A program made the position numbers and the translations under genes. Shown piece by piece: positions 54,788 to 64,000 of a DNA stretch of 64,000 nt. Under the pieces are notes generated by a model. That model worked only from the letters and a program-made list of their open reading frames with translations. It did not search any database and was not told where the DNA came from. This DNA is from Rhodococcoides corynebacterioides (GTDB lineage Bacteria > Actinomycetota > Actinomycetes > Mycobacteriales > Mycobacteriaceae): positions 48,301 through 112,300 of the forward strand of contig NZ_JABUBU010000009.1 in the NCBI RefSeq assembly GCF_019834675.1, written 5' to 3'. Position 1 is the stretch's first letter. Each line of letters opens with the position of its first letter.

Positions 54788-55563
54788 CCTGCCAGGCCCG
54801 ACCCGACCGTCGCGACGCAGAAGACCCGGCGGAACGGGAAGAACGTCGTTCCGTCCGCCCGAGCCGGGTACTCCCGGCGCAGCCGCTCCGCCAGTTCGGC
54901 CTCGAACTCCCGTCGGCCGTCGTCGTCGAGCACGTCGAACACCGGGGTCAGGGCCGTGCCTCGCATCCACTCCAGTACGGGGTCGGGTCCCGAGAGCTGC
55001 TGGACGTAGGTGGTCTCCCACGCGTCGACCGCGCAGCCGTGCTCGGTGAGAAGCGCGGCGTAGTCGGCGGGATCGTCCACGGCGTCGTCGTGGCGCAGCA
55101 GTCCCGCGGGAAGTCGATCGGACCACCCGGCCGACTCCGCGACCTCCCGCAGGGCACGGTGCGACGGTGCCCCGAAATTGCCCGGCATCTGCACCGCGAT
55201 CACGGCGCCGCGGGGTAGTGCGCGGGCCCACGCGCCCAGCAGCTCGCGGTGTTCCGGAACCCACTGCAGGAGAGCGTTGGACACCACCAGGTCGGTGTCC
55301 TCGGTGGGCGTCCAGTCGCGCACGTCGCCCTGCTCGGCCGCGAGCCCGGTGCGGCGCGCTGCGGCCACCATCTCGGCGGACGAGTCGAGGGCGTCGAGAG
55401 CGGCGTCGGGCCACCGGTCGGCGAGCAGCCGGGTGGAGTTACCGGGCCCGCATCCGAGGTCGACGATGCGCCGAGGCGCGTCGAGGTCCACCCGGGCGAT
55501 CAGCTCGACGAACGGTCGATGACGATGGTCGGCGTACCGCAGATACTGCGACGGGTTCCACAT
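54784..55563 (-). CDS. tam: Trans-aconitate 2-methyltransferase-like SAM methyltransferase
   Basis: This 259-residue class I methyltransferase of the Tam group begins MWNPSQYLRYADHRHRPFVEL, the family N-terminus. SAM motif I is VDLGCGPGNSTRLL, motif II is LDALDSSAEM, then GDVRDW and DLVVSNALLQWVPEH. Tam methylates trans-aconitate, a citric-acid-cycle inhibitor. An ACGGAGG ribosome binding site lies 7 bases before ATG 55563. It is divergent from the EamA transporter gene across a clear dyad and is followed in the same transcript by the DUF3105 gene. Confidence 0.9.
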   Translation of the reverse strand: MWNPSQYLRYADHRHRPFVELIARVDLDAPRRIVDLGCGPGNSTRLLADRWPDAALDALDSSAEMVAAARRTGLAAEQGDVRDWTPTEDTDLVVSNALLQWVPEHRELLGAWARALPRGAVIAVQMPGNFGAPSHRALREVAESAGWSDRLPAGLLRHDDAVDDPADYAALLTEHGCAVDAWETTYVQQLSGPDPVLEWMRGTALTPVFDVLDDDGRREFEAELAERLRREYPARADGTTFFPFRRVFCVATVGSGLAG

Positions 55564-55588
55564 GGGCGCCTCCGTGGTCTGCTCAGCC

Positions 55589-55610
55589 TTACAGTACGAC
55601 CGTACTGCAA
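55589..55610. promoter_or_regulatory. Dyad operator TTACAGTAC-GACC-GTACTGCAA between divergent genes
   Basis: The nine-base arms at 55589-55597 and 55602-55610 have one mismatch around a 4-base spacer. The core CAGTAC-N4-GTACTG is perfect. It sits centrally between tam and the transporter gene and overlaps candidate -35/-10 positions on both strands. The form suggests a TetR-type site, but no regulator gene is adjacent. Confidence 0.65.
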
Positions 55611-55635
55611 TACATGCCCGAGGAGGGTCCGTTCG

Positions 55636-56520
55636 GTGACGACGCCCGGTGTTCCGGCCTTGGTGACGGCCGGACTGATGTGGGGCACGGGGGGAGTGCT
55701 CGGCACCGCCTTCGGCGCGGCGGCGGACCTGCCGTCCACGGCGGTCGCGGCCTGTCGGCTCGGGGGCGGGGGCGTCCTGCTGGTCCTGTACGCCGTCGCC
55801 GGTGGACTCGGGCGACCGCACGGCACGGCCGCGTACCGCCGCATCGCGATCATCGGGGCGCTGGCCGCGGTATTCCAGGGCGCGTACTTCGCCGCCACCT
55901 CGCTGCTGGGCGTGGCCGCGGCGACGCTGGTGGCCATCGGGTCGGCTCCGGTGGTCTGCGTGGCCGTCGAATCGTTCACCGATCGACGACGCCCCGATCC
56001 CGTCGCCGTCCGCACGGTGGCGGTGGGGGTGATCGGACTGGTGTTCCTGGTGGGCGCGCCCGCGGACGTGCCGACGACGACCGCGGTGGTGGGCGCGGCG
56101 ACGGCGCTGCTCTCCGGCACGTCGTTCGCCGCCATCACGTTGGTGGGACGACGTCCGGTCGCGGGACTGTCGGAATCGGCGATGACGGGGTGGTCCTTCC
56201 TCCTGGGCGGCGCGATCCTCGTGGCGGTGCTGGGGCCGACGGGCGGACTCCGCGCGCCGACGGTGACGGCGACGGCAGTGGTCCTGCTGCTGGCACTGGC
56301 GGTGATCCCGACCGCGGCCGCCTACACGTTCTGGTTCCGCGGACTCCGCACGGCACCGGCGTCCACGGCGACGGTGATCGGGTTGCTGGAACCGCTCACG
56401 GGTACGGTGCTGGCCATGATCGTGCTGGGCGAGCGGCTGACGCTCGTCGGTCTCGTCGGAGCCGCGTTGTTGCTGGTGGCGGTGGTCGACACGAGTCGTC
56501 CGCGGACCGTCCGTGCGTGA
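55636..56520 (+). CDS. EamA/DMT-family transporter
   Basis: This 294-residue membrane protein has about ten hydrophobic segments arranged as two EamA repeats: the first from LVTAGLMWGTGGVLGTAF, the second from TTAVVGAATALLSGTSFAAITLVG, ending with VIGLLEPLTGTVLAMIVLGE, the usual last-helix motif. Family members export amino acids or other small metabolites. The substrate is unknown. GTG 55636 is chosen for the AGGAGGG ribosome binding site at 55620-55626. The last eight bases overlap the next gene. Confidence 0.88.
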   Translation: MTTPGVPALVTAGLMWGTGGVLGTAFGAAADLPSTAVAACRLGGGGVLLVLYAVAGGLGRPHGTAAYRRIAIIGALAAVFQGAYFAATSLLGVAAATLVAIGSAPVVCVAVESFTDRRRPDPVAVRTVAVGVIGLVFLVGAPADVPTTTAVVGAATALLSGTSFAAITLVGRRPVAGLSESAMTGWSFLLGGAILVAVLGPTGGLRAPTVTATAVVLLLALAVIPTAAAYTFWFRGLRTAPASTATVIGLLEPLTGTVLAMIVLGERLTLVGLVGAALLLVAVVDTSRPRTVRA

Positions 56521-57736
56521 GGTCTCGGCCGCCGCGGCGCGGCGGATCGCGGTGGCCGCCCAGGGCTTCGGCCGGCTGCGGCCCACGTCGTCCGGTCGGC
56601 GCGCCGTGTCGTCGGTGCTCGCGACGACCCGTCTGCTGCAGATCGATTCCGTGGCCGCCGCCGTCCGCGCCCACTACGCGCCCGTGTTCAGCCGCGTCGG
56701 TCCCTACGACCGTGCCGCGCTGGACACCGCCGCGTGGTCGAACACGGCCCGATCCCCACGCCTGATGGTCGAGTACTGGGCGCACGAGGCCGCGTTCGTC
56801 CCCGTCGAGGACTGGCCCTTGCTGCGGTGGCGCATGGACCGCTACGTGCACGGCCGGTGGGGCGGCGCGCAGCGCGTCGCCGAACGCCACCCCCGCCTGG
56901 TCGACGACGTCCTGGACGCGATCCGCGACGGCGGCCCCGCGACCGCACGGGACCTCGAGGTGGCGCTCGATCGTCGGCGCCCCGGGCCCAAGGGGCCCTG
57001 GTGGGACCACAGCGACGTCAAGGTGGTCTGCGAGCAACTCTTCGCGAGCGGCGTGCTGACGGTGCCGCGACGGACCAATTTCGTGCGGGTCTACGACCTC
57101 ACCGACCGGGTTCTGCCCCCGGACGTCGCGGCGCGGCGCATCCCCGAGGACGACGCGGTGCGCCGTCTCGTCGACCACTCGGCCGCCGCGATGGGCATCG
57201 CGACCGCGACCGACCTGCGCGACTACTACCGGCTCTCCGCGGCGCAGACCGCCGCTGCCCTCACCGACCTCGTCGACGAGGGACGCGTCGTGCCGACGAC
57301 GGTCGCCGGATGGAAGGACCCGGCCTACCTGCACGCCGATGCCCGCCGGCCCCGCGCCGTCGACACGGCCGCGTTGCTCTGCCCGTTCGACCCGCTCGTC
57401 TTCGGCCGGGCCCGCACCGAGCGCGTCTTCGACTTCCACTACCGGATCGAGATCTACACGCCCGAAGCGCAGCGACGCTACGGCTACTACGTCTTCCCGT
57501 TCCTGCTGAACGACGAGCTGGTCGCGCGCGTCGACCTGCGGGTGGACCGTGCCGCCGGGGTCCTGACCGTGCCGGGGGCGTTCACCGAGGACTCGGTCGA
57601 CGCGCGGGGTCGCCGCGCCGAGGTCGCGGCCGCCCTGGCGGGCTCGGTGCGGGCGATGGCCGCGTGGCTGGACGTCGACGTCGCCGTGGGTGAGCGCGGC
57701 GACCTGGCCGCCGACCTGCGGGCCGCCGTCTCCTAG
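56513..57736 (+). CDS. Winged-helix DNA glycosylase, AlkX/YcaQ family
   Basis: This 407-residue HTH_42-family protein (formerly DUF1006) is built of several winged-helix units. E. coli YcaQ (AlkX) unhooks interstrand crosslinks by excising N7-alkylated bases, using a Q-phi-D motif; LLQIDSVAAAV here (QID, near residue 43) fits. Other family segments are EYWAHEAAFVPVEDWPLLRWRM and LLCPFDPLVFGRARTERVFDFHYRIEIY. It overlaps the EamA gene by eight bases. The stop TAG (57734-57736) is part of the thyX -10 element. Confidence 0.87.
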   Translation: MREVSAAAARRIAVAAQGFGRLRPTSSGRRAVSSVLATTRLLQIDSVAAAVRAHYAPVFSRVGPYDRAALDTAAWSNTARSPRLMVEYWAHEAAFVPVEDWPLLRWRMDRYVHGRWGGAQRVAERHPRLVDDVLDAIRDGGPATARDLEVALDRRRPGPKGPWWDHSDVKVVCEQLFASGVLTVPRRTNFVRVYDLTDRVLPPDVAARRIPEDDAVRRLVDHSAAAMGIATATDLRDYYRLSAAQTAAALTDLVDEGRVVPTTVAGWKDPAYLHADARRPRAVDTAALLCPFDPLVFGRARTERVFDFHYRIEIYTPEAQRRYGYYVFPFLLNDELVARVDLRVDRAAGVLTVPGAFTEDSVDARGRRAEVAAALAGSVRAMAAWLDVDVAVGERGDLAADLRAAVS

Positions 57737-57739
57737 GCT
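57734..57739 (+). promoter_or_regulatory. -10 element TAGGCT of thyX, overlapping the upstream stop
   Basis: TAGGCT begins with the glycosylase stop codon and ends 6 bases before GTG 57746, a leaderless arrangement. Confidence 0.55.
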
Positions 57740-57745
57740 TCCCGG

Positions 57746-58492
57746 GTGCACACCGCTCCGCTGTCCGTCTCCCTGATCGCGCTCACCGACTTCCAGCGGC
57801 CGGACGACGTGCCGTGGGAGACCGACGCGGAGGGCGGCGAGGCGCTGGTCGAATTCGCCGGGCGGGCCTGCTACCAGAGTTGGGACAAGCCGAACCCGCG
57901 CACCGCCACCAACGCCGGATATCTGCGCCACCTTCTCGCGGTGGGCAACTTCTCCGTGCTCGAACACGCGACCGCGAGCTTCTACGTCACGGGCATCTCC
58001 CGCTCCTGCAGTCACGAGCTCATCCGGCACCGGCACTTCTCGTTCTCGCAGTTGTCCCAGAGATCGGTCAGCGAACGCGACGCGCGCATGGTCGTCCCGC
58101 CGGCCATCGACGCCGACGAGACCCTCCGCGACCTCTTCCGCGAGGCGACGGACGAGTCCCGGGCGGCCTACGACCGCCTGCTGACCGCCCTCGAGGCCGC
58201 CGCCGGGCCGGACGCTCCCGCCGTCGTCGCCGGCAAGCAGGCCCGCCAGGCCGCGCGGTCGGTCCTGCCCAACGCCGTCGAGACGCGGCTCGTGGTGACC
58301 GGCAACTTCCGCTCGTGGCGCCACTTCGTCACCATGCGCGCGACCGAGCACGCCGATCTGGAAATCCGCCGACTCGCCGTGGCCTGCCTGCGACGACTCG
58401 CAGAGGTGGCGCCCGCCGTCTTCGGCGACTTCGAGATCCGCACGCTCCCGGACGGAACCGAGGTGGCGCGCTCGTCGTACCCGGGGGAGTGA
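57746..58492 (+). CDS. thyX: Flavin-dependent thymidylate synthase
   Basis: ThyX makes dTMP from dUMP with FAD, NADPH and methylene-tetrahydrofolate, independent of ThyA. The 248-residue protein has the ThyX signature [14 protein letters not shown] from residue 94, the preceding [19 protein letters not shown], and the C-terminal segment [22 protein letters not shown]. The length is normal. It precedes dapA, as in mycobacteria. The homologous N-terminus and the -10 spacing support GTG 57746. Confidence 0.96.
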   Translation: MHTAPLSVSLIALTDFQRPDDVPWETDAEGGEALVEFAGRACYQSWDKPNPRTATNAGYLRHLLAVGNFSVLEHATASFYVTGISRSCSHELIRHRHFSFSQLSQRSVSERDARMVVPPAIDADETLRDLFREATDESRAAYDRLLTALEAAAGPDAPAVVAGKQARQAARSVLPNAVETRLVVTGNFRSWRHFVTMRATEHADLEIRRLAVACLRRLAEVAPAVFGDFEIRTLPDGTEVARSSYPGE

Positions 58493-58511
58493 GCGACGGA
58501 TCCACCCCTGA

Positions 58512-61414
<2,903 letters not shown>

Positions 61415-61439
61415 CGCAGTCGGGTTGGGTGGGGCTCCG

Positions 61440-61456
61440 GCGTCCTCTCAGGACGC
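61440..61456. terminator. Short hairpin between rnj and the TauE/SafE gene
   Basis: GCGTCCT (61440-61446) and AGGACGC (61450-61456) pair perfectly around CTC. It overlaps the end of the minus-strand permease gene and lies 26 bases after the rnj stop. Confidence 0.45.
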
Positions 61457-62224
61457 GAGGAGCCGCCAGAGTCCCACCAACCCGATCGCCACGATGCACA
61501 GTCGCAGGGCGGTGGGGGACAGGCGTCGGCCGTACTTCGCGCCGACCACCCCACCGACCAGGGAACTGACGGCGATCAGTCCCGCAGCGGCCCAACTGAT
61601 CCGATCGAACGCGAGCAGCGTGAAGGACAGCGCGGCGACGATGTTGACCACCAGCGAGAGCAGGTTCTTCGCGGCGTTCATCCGCTGCATGCTCTCCGGG
61701 AGCAGGGCGCCCATCACGCCCATCAGCAGAATGCCCTGCGCGGCGGTGAAGTAGCCCCCGTAGACGCCGACGGCGAAGGTGCCGACTATCAGCAGCGCGA
61801 ACCGTCCCCGGCCGAGGCCGGACTCGGCGCTGCGCTCGGACCGCTGCTGGGCCCACCGCTGGATGCGGGGGCCGGCCAGCACGAGCACCAGCGCCAGGAT
61901 CAGCAGCACCGGAACGACGGCGGTGAAGGTCTTCTCGGGCAGGTGGCGCAGCAACCAGGCGCCCAGGATTCCGCCGAGGAGCGACCCGGGCAACTGCCAC
62001 TTCAGCCGTCCCCACTGGCCCTTCAGTTCCTCGCGGTAGCCCCAGGTACCGGAGGCCGATCCCGCGACGAGGCCGATGGCGTTGCTCATGGTCGCGGTCA
62101 CCGGGGGGTAGCCGAACGCGATGAGGGTGGGGAAGGTGACCAGCGTTCCGGACCCCACGATGGCGTTGATCGCGCCGGCCGCGAAGCCCGCGAGCAGGAT
62201 CAGGACGATTTCGGTGACCGGCAC
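61448..62224 (-). CDS. TauE/SafE-family sulfite or anion permease
   Basis: This 258-residue membrane protein has about eight hydrophobic segments in two repeats. Family segments are AGAINAIVGSGTLVTFPTLIAFG near the N-terminus, PVTATMSNAIGLV, GGYFTAAQGILLMGVMGALLP and NAAKNLLSLVVNIVAALSF. Members export or import sulfite, sulfoacetate and related organosulfur anions; the substrate is not known here. GTG 62224 is supported by TAGCGT 7 bases upstream. It is divergent from the MDMPI-like gene with only 36 bases between start codons. Confidence 0.9.
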   Translation of the reverse strand: MPVTEIVLILLAGFAAGAINAIVGSGTLVTFPTLIAFGYPPVTATMSNAIGLVAGSASGTWGYREELKGQWGRLKWQLPGSLLGGILGAWLLRHLPEKTFTAVVPVLLILALVLVLAGPRIQRWAQQRSERSAESGLGRGRFALLIVGTFAVGVYGGYFTAAQGILLMGVMGALLPESMQRMNAAKNLLSLVVNIVAALSFTLLAFDRISWAAAGLIAVSSLVGGVVGAKYGRRLSPTALRLCIVAIGLVGLWRLLAS

Positions 62225-62231
62225 GACTGGG

Positions 62232-62237
62232 ACGCTA
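62232..62237 (-). promoter_or_regulatory. -10 element TAGCGT of the TauE/SafE gene
   Basis: On the minus strand, TAGCGT ends 7 bases before GTG 62224. Confidence 0.5.
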
Positions 62238-62246
62238 CGACACGGC

Positions 62247-62252
62247 TAGATT
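62247..62252 (+). promoter_or_regulatory. -10 element TAGATT of the MDMPI-like gene
   Basis: TAGATT ends 8 bases before ATG 62261. It is only 9 bases from the opposing -10 at 62232-62237, so the two polymerase sites must overlap. Confidence 0.55.
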
Positions 62253-62260
62253 CGTCTCGC

Positions 62261-62881
62261 ATGAGCCTTGCCCACGACGAACGCCTCCGCCTGGTCGACA
62301 CCATGAGCTCGGCCGGCCCCGACGCCCCGACCCTGTGCGGGGAGTGGACGGTGCGCGATCTCGCCGCCCATCTCGTCGTCCGCGAACGGCGCCCCGATGC
62401 GTCCGTCGGGATCCTGCTCCCGCCCCTGGCCGGCTACACGCAGTCGGTGCAGGACGGCGTCGCGCGGCGGCCGTTCGACCGGTTGCTCGCCGACGTGCGG
62501 TCGGGTCCGCCGATCTGGTCGCCGTTCAAGCTGCTCGACGCCGTGGCGAACATCGGCGAGATGTTCGTCCATCACGAGGACGTACGGCGCGGGCGCGGTG
62601 TCGTCGAGCCCCGCGACCTCGATCGCGGTCTCGAGAAGGCGCTCTGGGGTCTCGGCGGCCTGATGGGACGCAAGGCGTACCGGTCGTCCCCGGTGACCGT
62701 GGTGTGGGAGGCGCCGGAGTTCGGGACGCGGTCCTTCGGGTCCGGTTCCCGGCGTGTCGTCCTGCGGGGACCGGCGTCGGAGTTGGCGCTGCACGCCTTC
62801 GGGCGCGACGCCGTCGCGCTGGAGTTCGACGGGGACGAGGCCGACGTCGCCGCGGTGAAGGCGCTCGACCGGTCGTTCTGA
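62261..62881 (+). CDS. TIGR03085-type protein with MDMPI (DinB-like) fold
   Basis: This 206-residue protein has the N-terminal helical-bundle pattern of the mycothiol-dependent maleylpyruvate isomerase family: DERLRLVDTMSSAGPDAPTLCGEWTVRDLAAHLVVRERRPDA, and a central FVHHEDVRRGRG. The His of AAHLVV and the HHED histidines are the usual metal ligands of this fold. Family members are thiol-transferase-like, acting with mycothiol, which fits the presence of mtr in the window. The substrate is unknown. ATG 62261 is supported by the -10 spacing. Confidence 0.85.
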   Translation: MSLAHDERLRLVDTMSSAGPDAPTLCGEWTVRDLAAHLVVRERRPDASVGILLPPLAGYTQSVQDGVARRPFDRLLADVRSGPPIWSPFKLLDAVANIGEMFVHHEDVRRGRGVVEPRDLDRGLEKALWGLGGLMGRKAYRSSPVTVVWEAPEFGTRSFGSGSRRVVLRGPASELALHAFGRDAVALEFDGDEADVAAVKALDRSF

Positions 62882-62928
62882 CGGCGTGGTGCTCGTGTTG
62901 CGGATGGTCCTCGTGAGGTTCGACCGAC

Positions 62929-62934
62929 TAACCT
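62929..62934 (+). promoter_or_regulatory. -10 element TAACCT of ftsK
   Basis: TAACCT ends 7 bases before ATG 62942; leaderless by position. Confidence 0.5.
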
Positions 62935-62941
62935 GAGCGGT

Positions 62942-64000
62942 ATGGCAGGCAAGGCGAGTACGCGCGCGTCCCGATCCGGTACGACCGGATCGTCCCGGTC
63001 GACCGCCGCGCGCGGCGGGTCGGGCGGCCGCACCGTCACCACCCCCCGCAAGCCGACCGCTCCCCGGAAGACCGCCGGGTCGAGCAAGGCCGCCGGATCG
63101 AGCAGGGCGGCGGCTTCACGCAAGCCCGCCGCGTCCCGTGGCGGGACGGGCCGCGCACCCGCCCGCAGGACCACGTCCGGCCCGTCGGCCGGTGGCAATG
63201 CCGTCCGCGCCGTCGGCCGCGGTATCGCGTCGGGGTGGGCCCTCGCCGCGAGAGGTGTCGGCGCGACCACCCGCACCGTCGGTCGGGCCGGCGACATCGA
63301 GCACGGTCACCGGCGCGACGGACTCGCGCTGGGCGCGCTGGCGATCAGCGTCGTCGTCGCGGCCGGGCTGTGGTTCTCCGCCGGCGGCCCGGTGGGGGAG
63401 TGGATCGAGATCGGGCTCCGCGCGATGGTCGGCAGCGCGGCCATGGTGTTGCCGCTGCTCGGCGTCGCGCTCGCCGTCGCGCTCATGCGGACCGAACCGA
63501 AGCCCGACGACCGCCCGCGGGTGGTCCTCGGCTCGCTGCTCGTCGGTCTCCCCGTGCTGGGCCTGTGGCATCTGGGCGCGGGCTCGCCGACCGACGCGGA
63601 CGGTCGCGCCACGGGTGGCGGCGTCCTGGGATTCGTCGTCGGTGGTCCTCTGGCCGGCGGTGTGACCGTGTGGTTGGCGGTTCCGTTGCTCCTGCTCGCC
63701 ATCCTGTTCGGCGTTCTGCTGCTCACCGGGACGACGGTGCGCGACGTCCCGGATCGGCTGCGGTCGCTCTTCGGCACCGCCAGCGGCGGCGACGAGTACG
63801 ACGACTACACGGCCGACGGTTACCACGACGCCTACGGGACCGACTACGCCGACGGTGACGACCTCGACCCGTACGCCGCGGAGCCCGGGTACGGCGATCC
63901 GCTCGACGTCGCGCTCATGCGGACCGAACCGAAGCCCGACGACCGCCCGCGGGTGGTCCTCGGCTCGCTGCTCGTCGGTCTCCCCGTGCTGGGCCTGTGG
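62942..64000 (+). CDS. ftsK: DNA translocase FtsK, N-terminal part (3' end outside window)
   Basis: The frame is open from ATG 62942 to the window end, 353 residues. A basic, Ser/Thr/Gly-rich N-terminus of about 115 residues (KPAASRGGTGRAPARRTT) is followed by four hydrophobic segments at about residues 125-265, the membrane anchor of the cell-division DNA pump, and then an acidic Asp/Tyr linker (DEYDDYTADGYHDAYGTDYAD). The motor domain lies beyond the window. Residues 323-353 exactly repeat residues 179-209, a membrane-region sequence, where more linker would be expected. The position after rnj is as in mycobacteria. Confidence 0.85.
   Translation, partial: MAGKASTRASRSGTTGSSRSTAARGGSGGRTVTTPRKPTAPRKTAGSSKAAGSSRAAASRKPAASRGGTGRAPARRTTSGPSAGGNAVRAVGRGIASGWALAARGVGATTRTVGRAGDIEHGHRRDGLALGALAISVVVAAGLWFSAGGPVGEWIEIGLRAMVGSAAMVLPLLGVALAVALMRTEPKPDDRPRVVLGSLLVGLPVLGLWHLGAGSPTDADGRATGGGVLGFVVGGPLAGGVTVWLAVPLLLLAILFGVLLLTGTTVRDVPDRLRSLFGTASGGDEYDDYTADGYHDAYGTDYADGDDLDPYAAEPGYGDPLDVALMRTEPKPDDRPRVVLGSLLVGLPVLGLW
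63475..63568 (+). repeat. Exact 94-base direct repeat in ftsK, first copy
   Basis: Bases 63475-63568 are identical to 63907-64000. This copy lies in its natural place, spanning the end of the second and most of the third hydrophobic segment of FtsK. Confidence 0.95.
63907..64000 (+). repeat. Exact 94-base direct repeat in ftsK, second copy running to the window edge
   Basis: The second copy begins 432 bases after the first, keeps the reading frame, has no mismatch and reaches the last base of the window. The flanks differ at once (GCC versus GAC codon before it). The true length cannot be seen because the window ends. It is either a real internal duplication or an assembly error. Confidence 0.95.

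Overview
The window is high-GC actinobacterial DNA, most like a Rhodococcus-type member of the Mycobacteriales. The taxonomic clues are mycothiol disulfide reductase (mtr), the PptT-type phosphopantetheinyl transferase, EfpA, a fused HadA/HadB-like dehydratase, an MntR-type DtxR regulator and ThyX. The gene order (pbp-map, mqo-GNAT-Mg chelatase-cobO-cobB-cysG-efpA-proS, rimP-nusA-ylxR-infB-rbfA, truB-mntR-ribF-rpsO-pnp-pepR, dapB, thyX-dapA-rnj-ftsK) is the one known from Mycobacterium and Rhodococcus chromosomes. The genus is inferred, not proven. No IS element, prophage, CRISPR array, tRNA or rRNA was recognised.

Layout. 1-6254: end of a penicillin-binding protein gene, map and cobQ, then a minus-strand GntR/ABC-transporter operon with a clear dyad operator, and a small hydrolase-like protein lacking its nucleophile. 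6348-14867: mtr with an alpha/beta hydrolase on the minus strand, then mqo, a GNAT protein, a fused AAA+/VWA chelatase-type protein, cobO and cobB. 14927-23643: PhoD-like phosphatase, cysG, efpA, yaaA, proS, a degenerate methyltransferase and two ferritin-like proteins. 23815-33649: the translation block rimP-nusA-ylxR-infB, then DUF503-rbfA-nrnA-MATE-phosphoesterase-pptT, tightly packed with many 4-base overlaps. 33677-40732: truB, mntR, ribF, rpsO, pnp and the M16 protease pepR. 40745-50998: the most accessory part, with a double-hotdog dehydratase, an aldehyde dehydrogenase, a truncated adenylation-domain paralogue, a stand-alone A-T-TE synthetase, a GH63-like glycosidase and a zinc alcohol dehydrogenase. 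51041-64000: dapB, a TPR-like membrane protein, a flavodoxin-like protein, a DUF222/HNH protein, a DUF3105 lipoprotein, a Tam-like methyltransferase, an EamA transporter, an AlkX/YcaQ-like glycosylase, thyX, dapA, RNase J, a TauE/SafE permease, an MDMPI-fold protein and the start of ftsK.

How the genes work together. cobQ, cobO, cobB, cysG and perhaps the chelatase serve corrin and siroheme synthesis. dapB and dapA supply diaminopimelate and lysine. rimP to rbfA and rpsO/pnp/RNase J form transcription, translation-initiation and RNA-decay modules. PptT could activate the carrier domain of the A-T-TE synthetase.

The most notable regulatory signal is a TAnnnT hexamer 6-8 bases upstream of the start codon at sixteen genes, on both strands. 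It implies widespread leaderless transcription, corrects the yaaA start, and in two or three cases uses the upstream gene's TAG stop as part of the -10 element. The two observations most worth following up are the A-T-TE synthetase, whose adenylation domain lacks the amino-acid-binding Asp and which sits beside a truncated paralogue of its own N-lobe, and an exact in-frame 94-base repeat at the end of the window inside ftsK. That repeat may be an assembly error.
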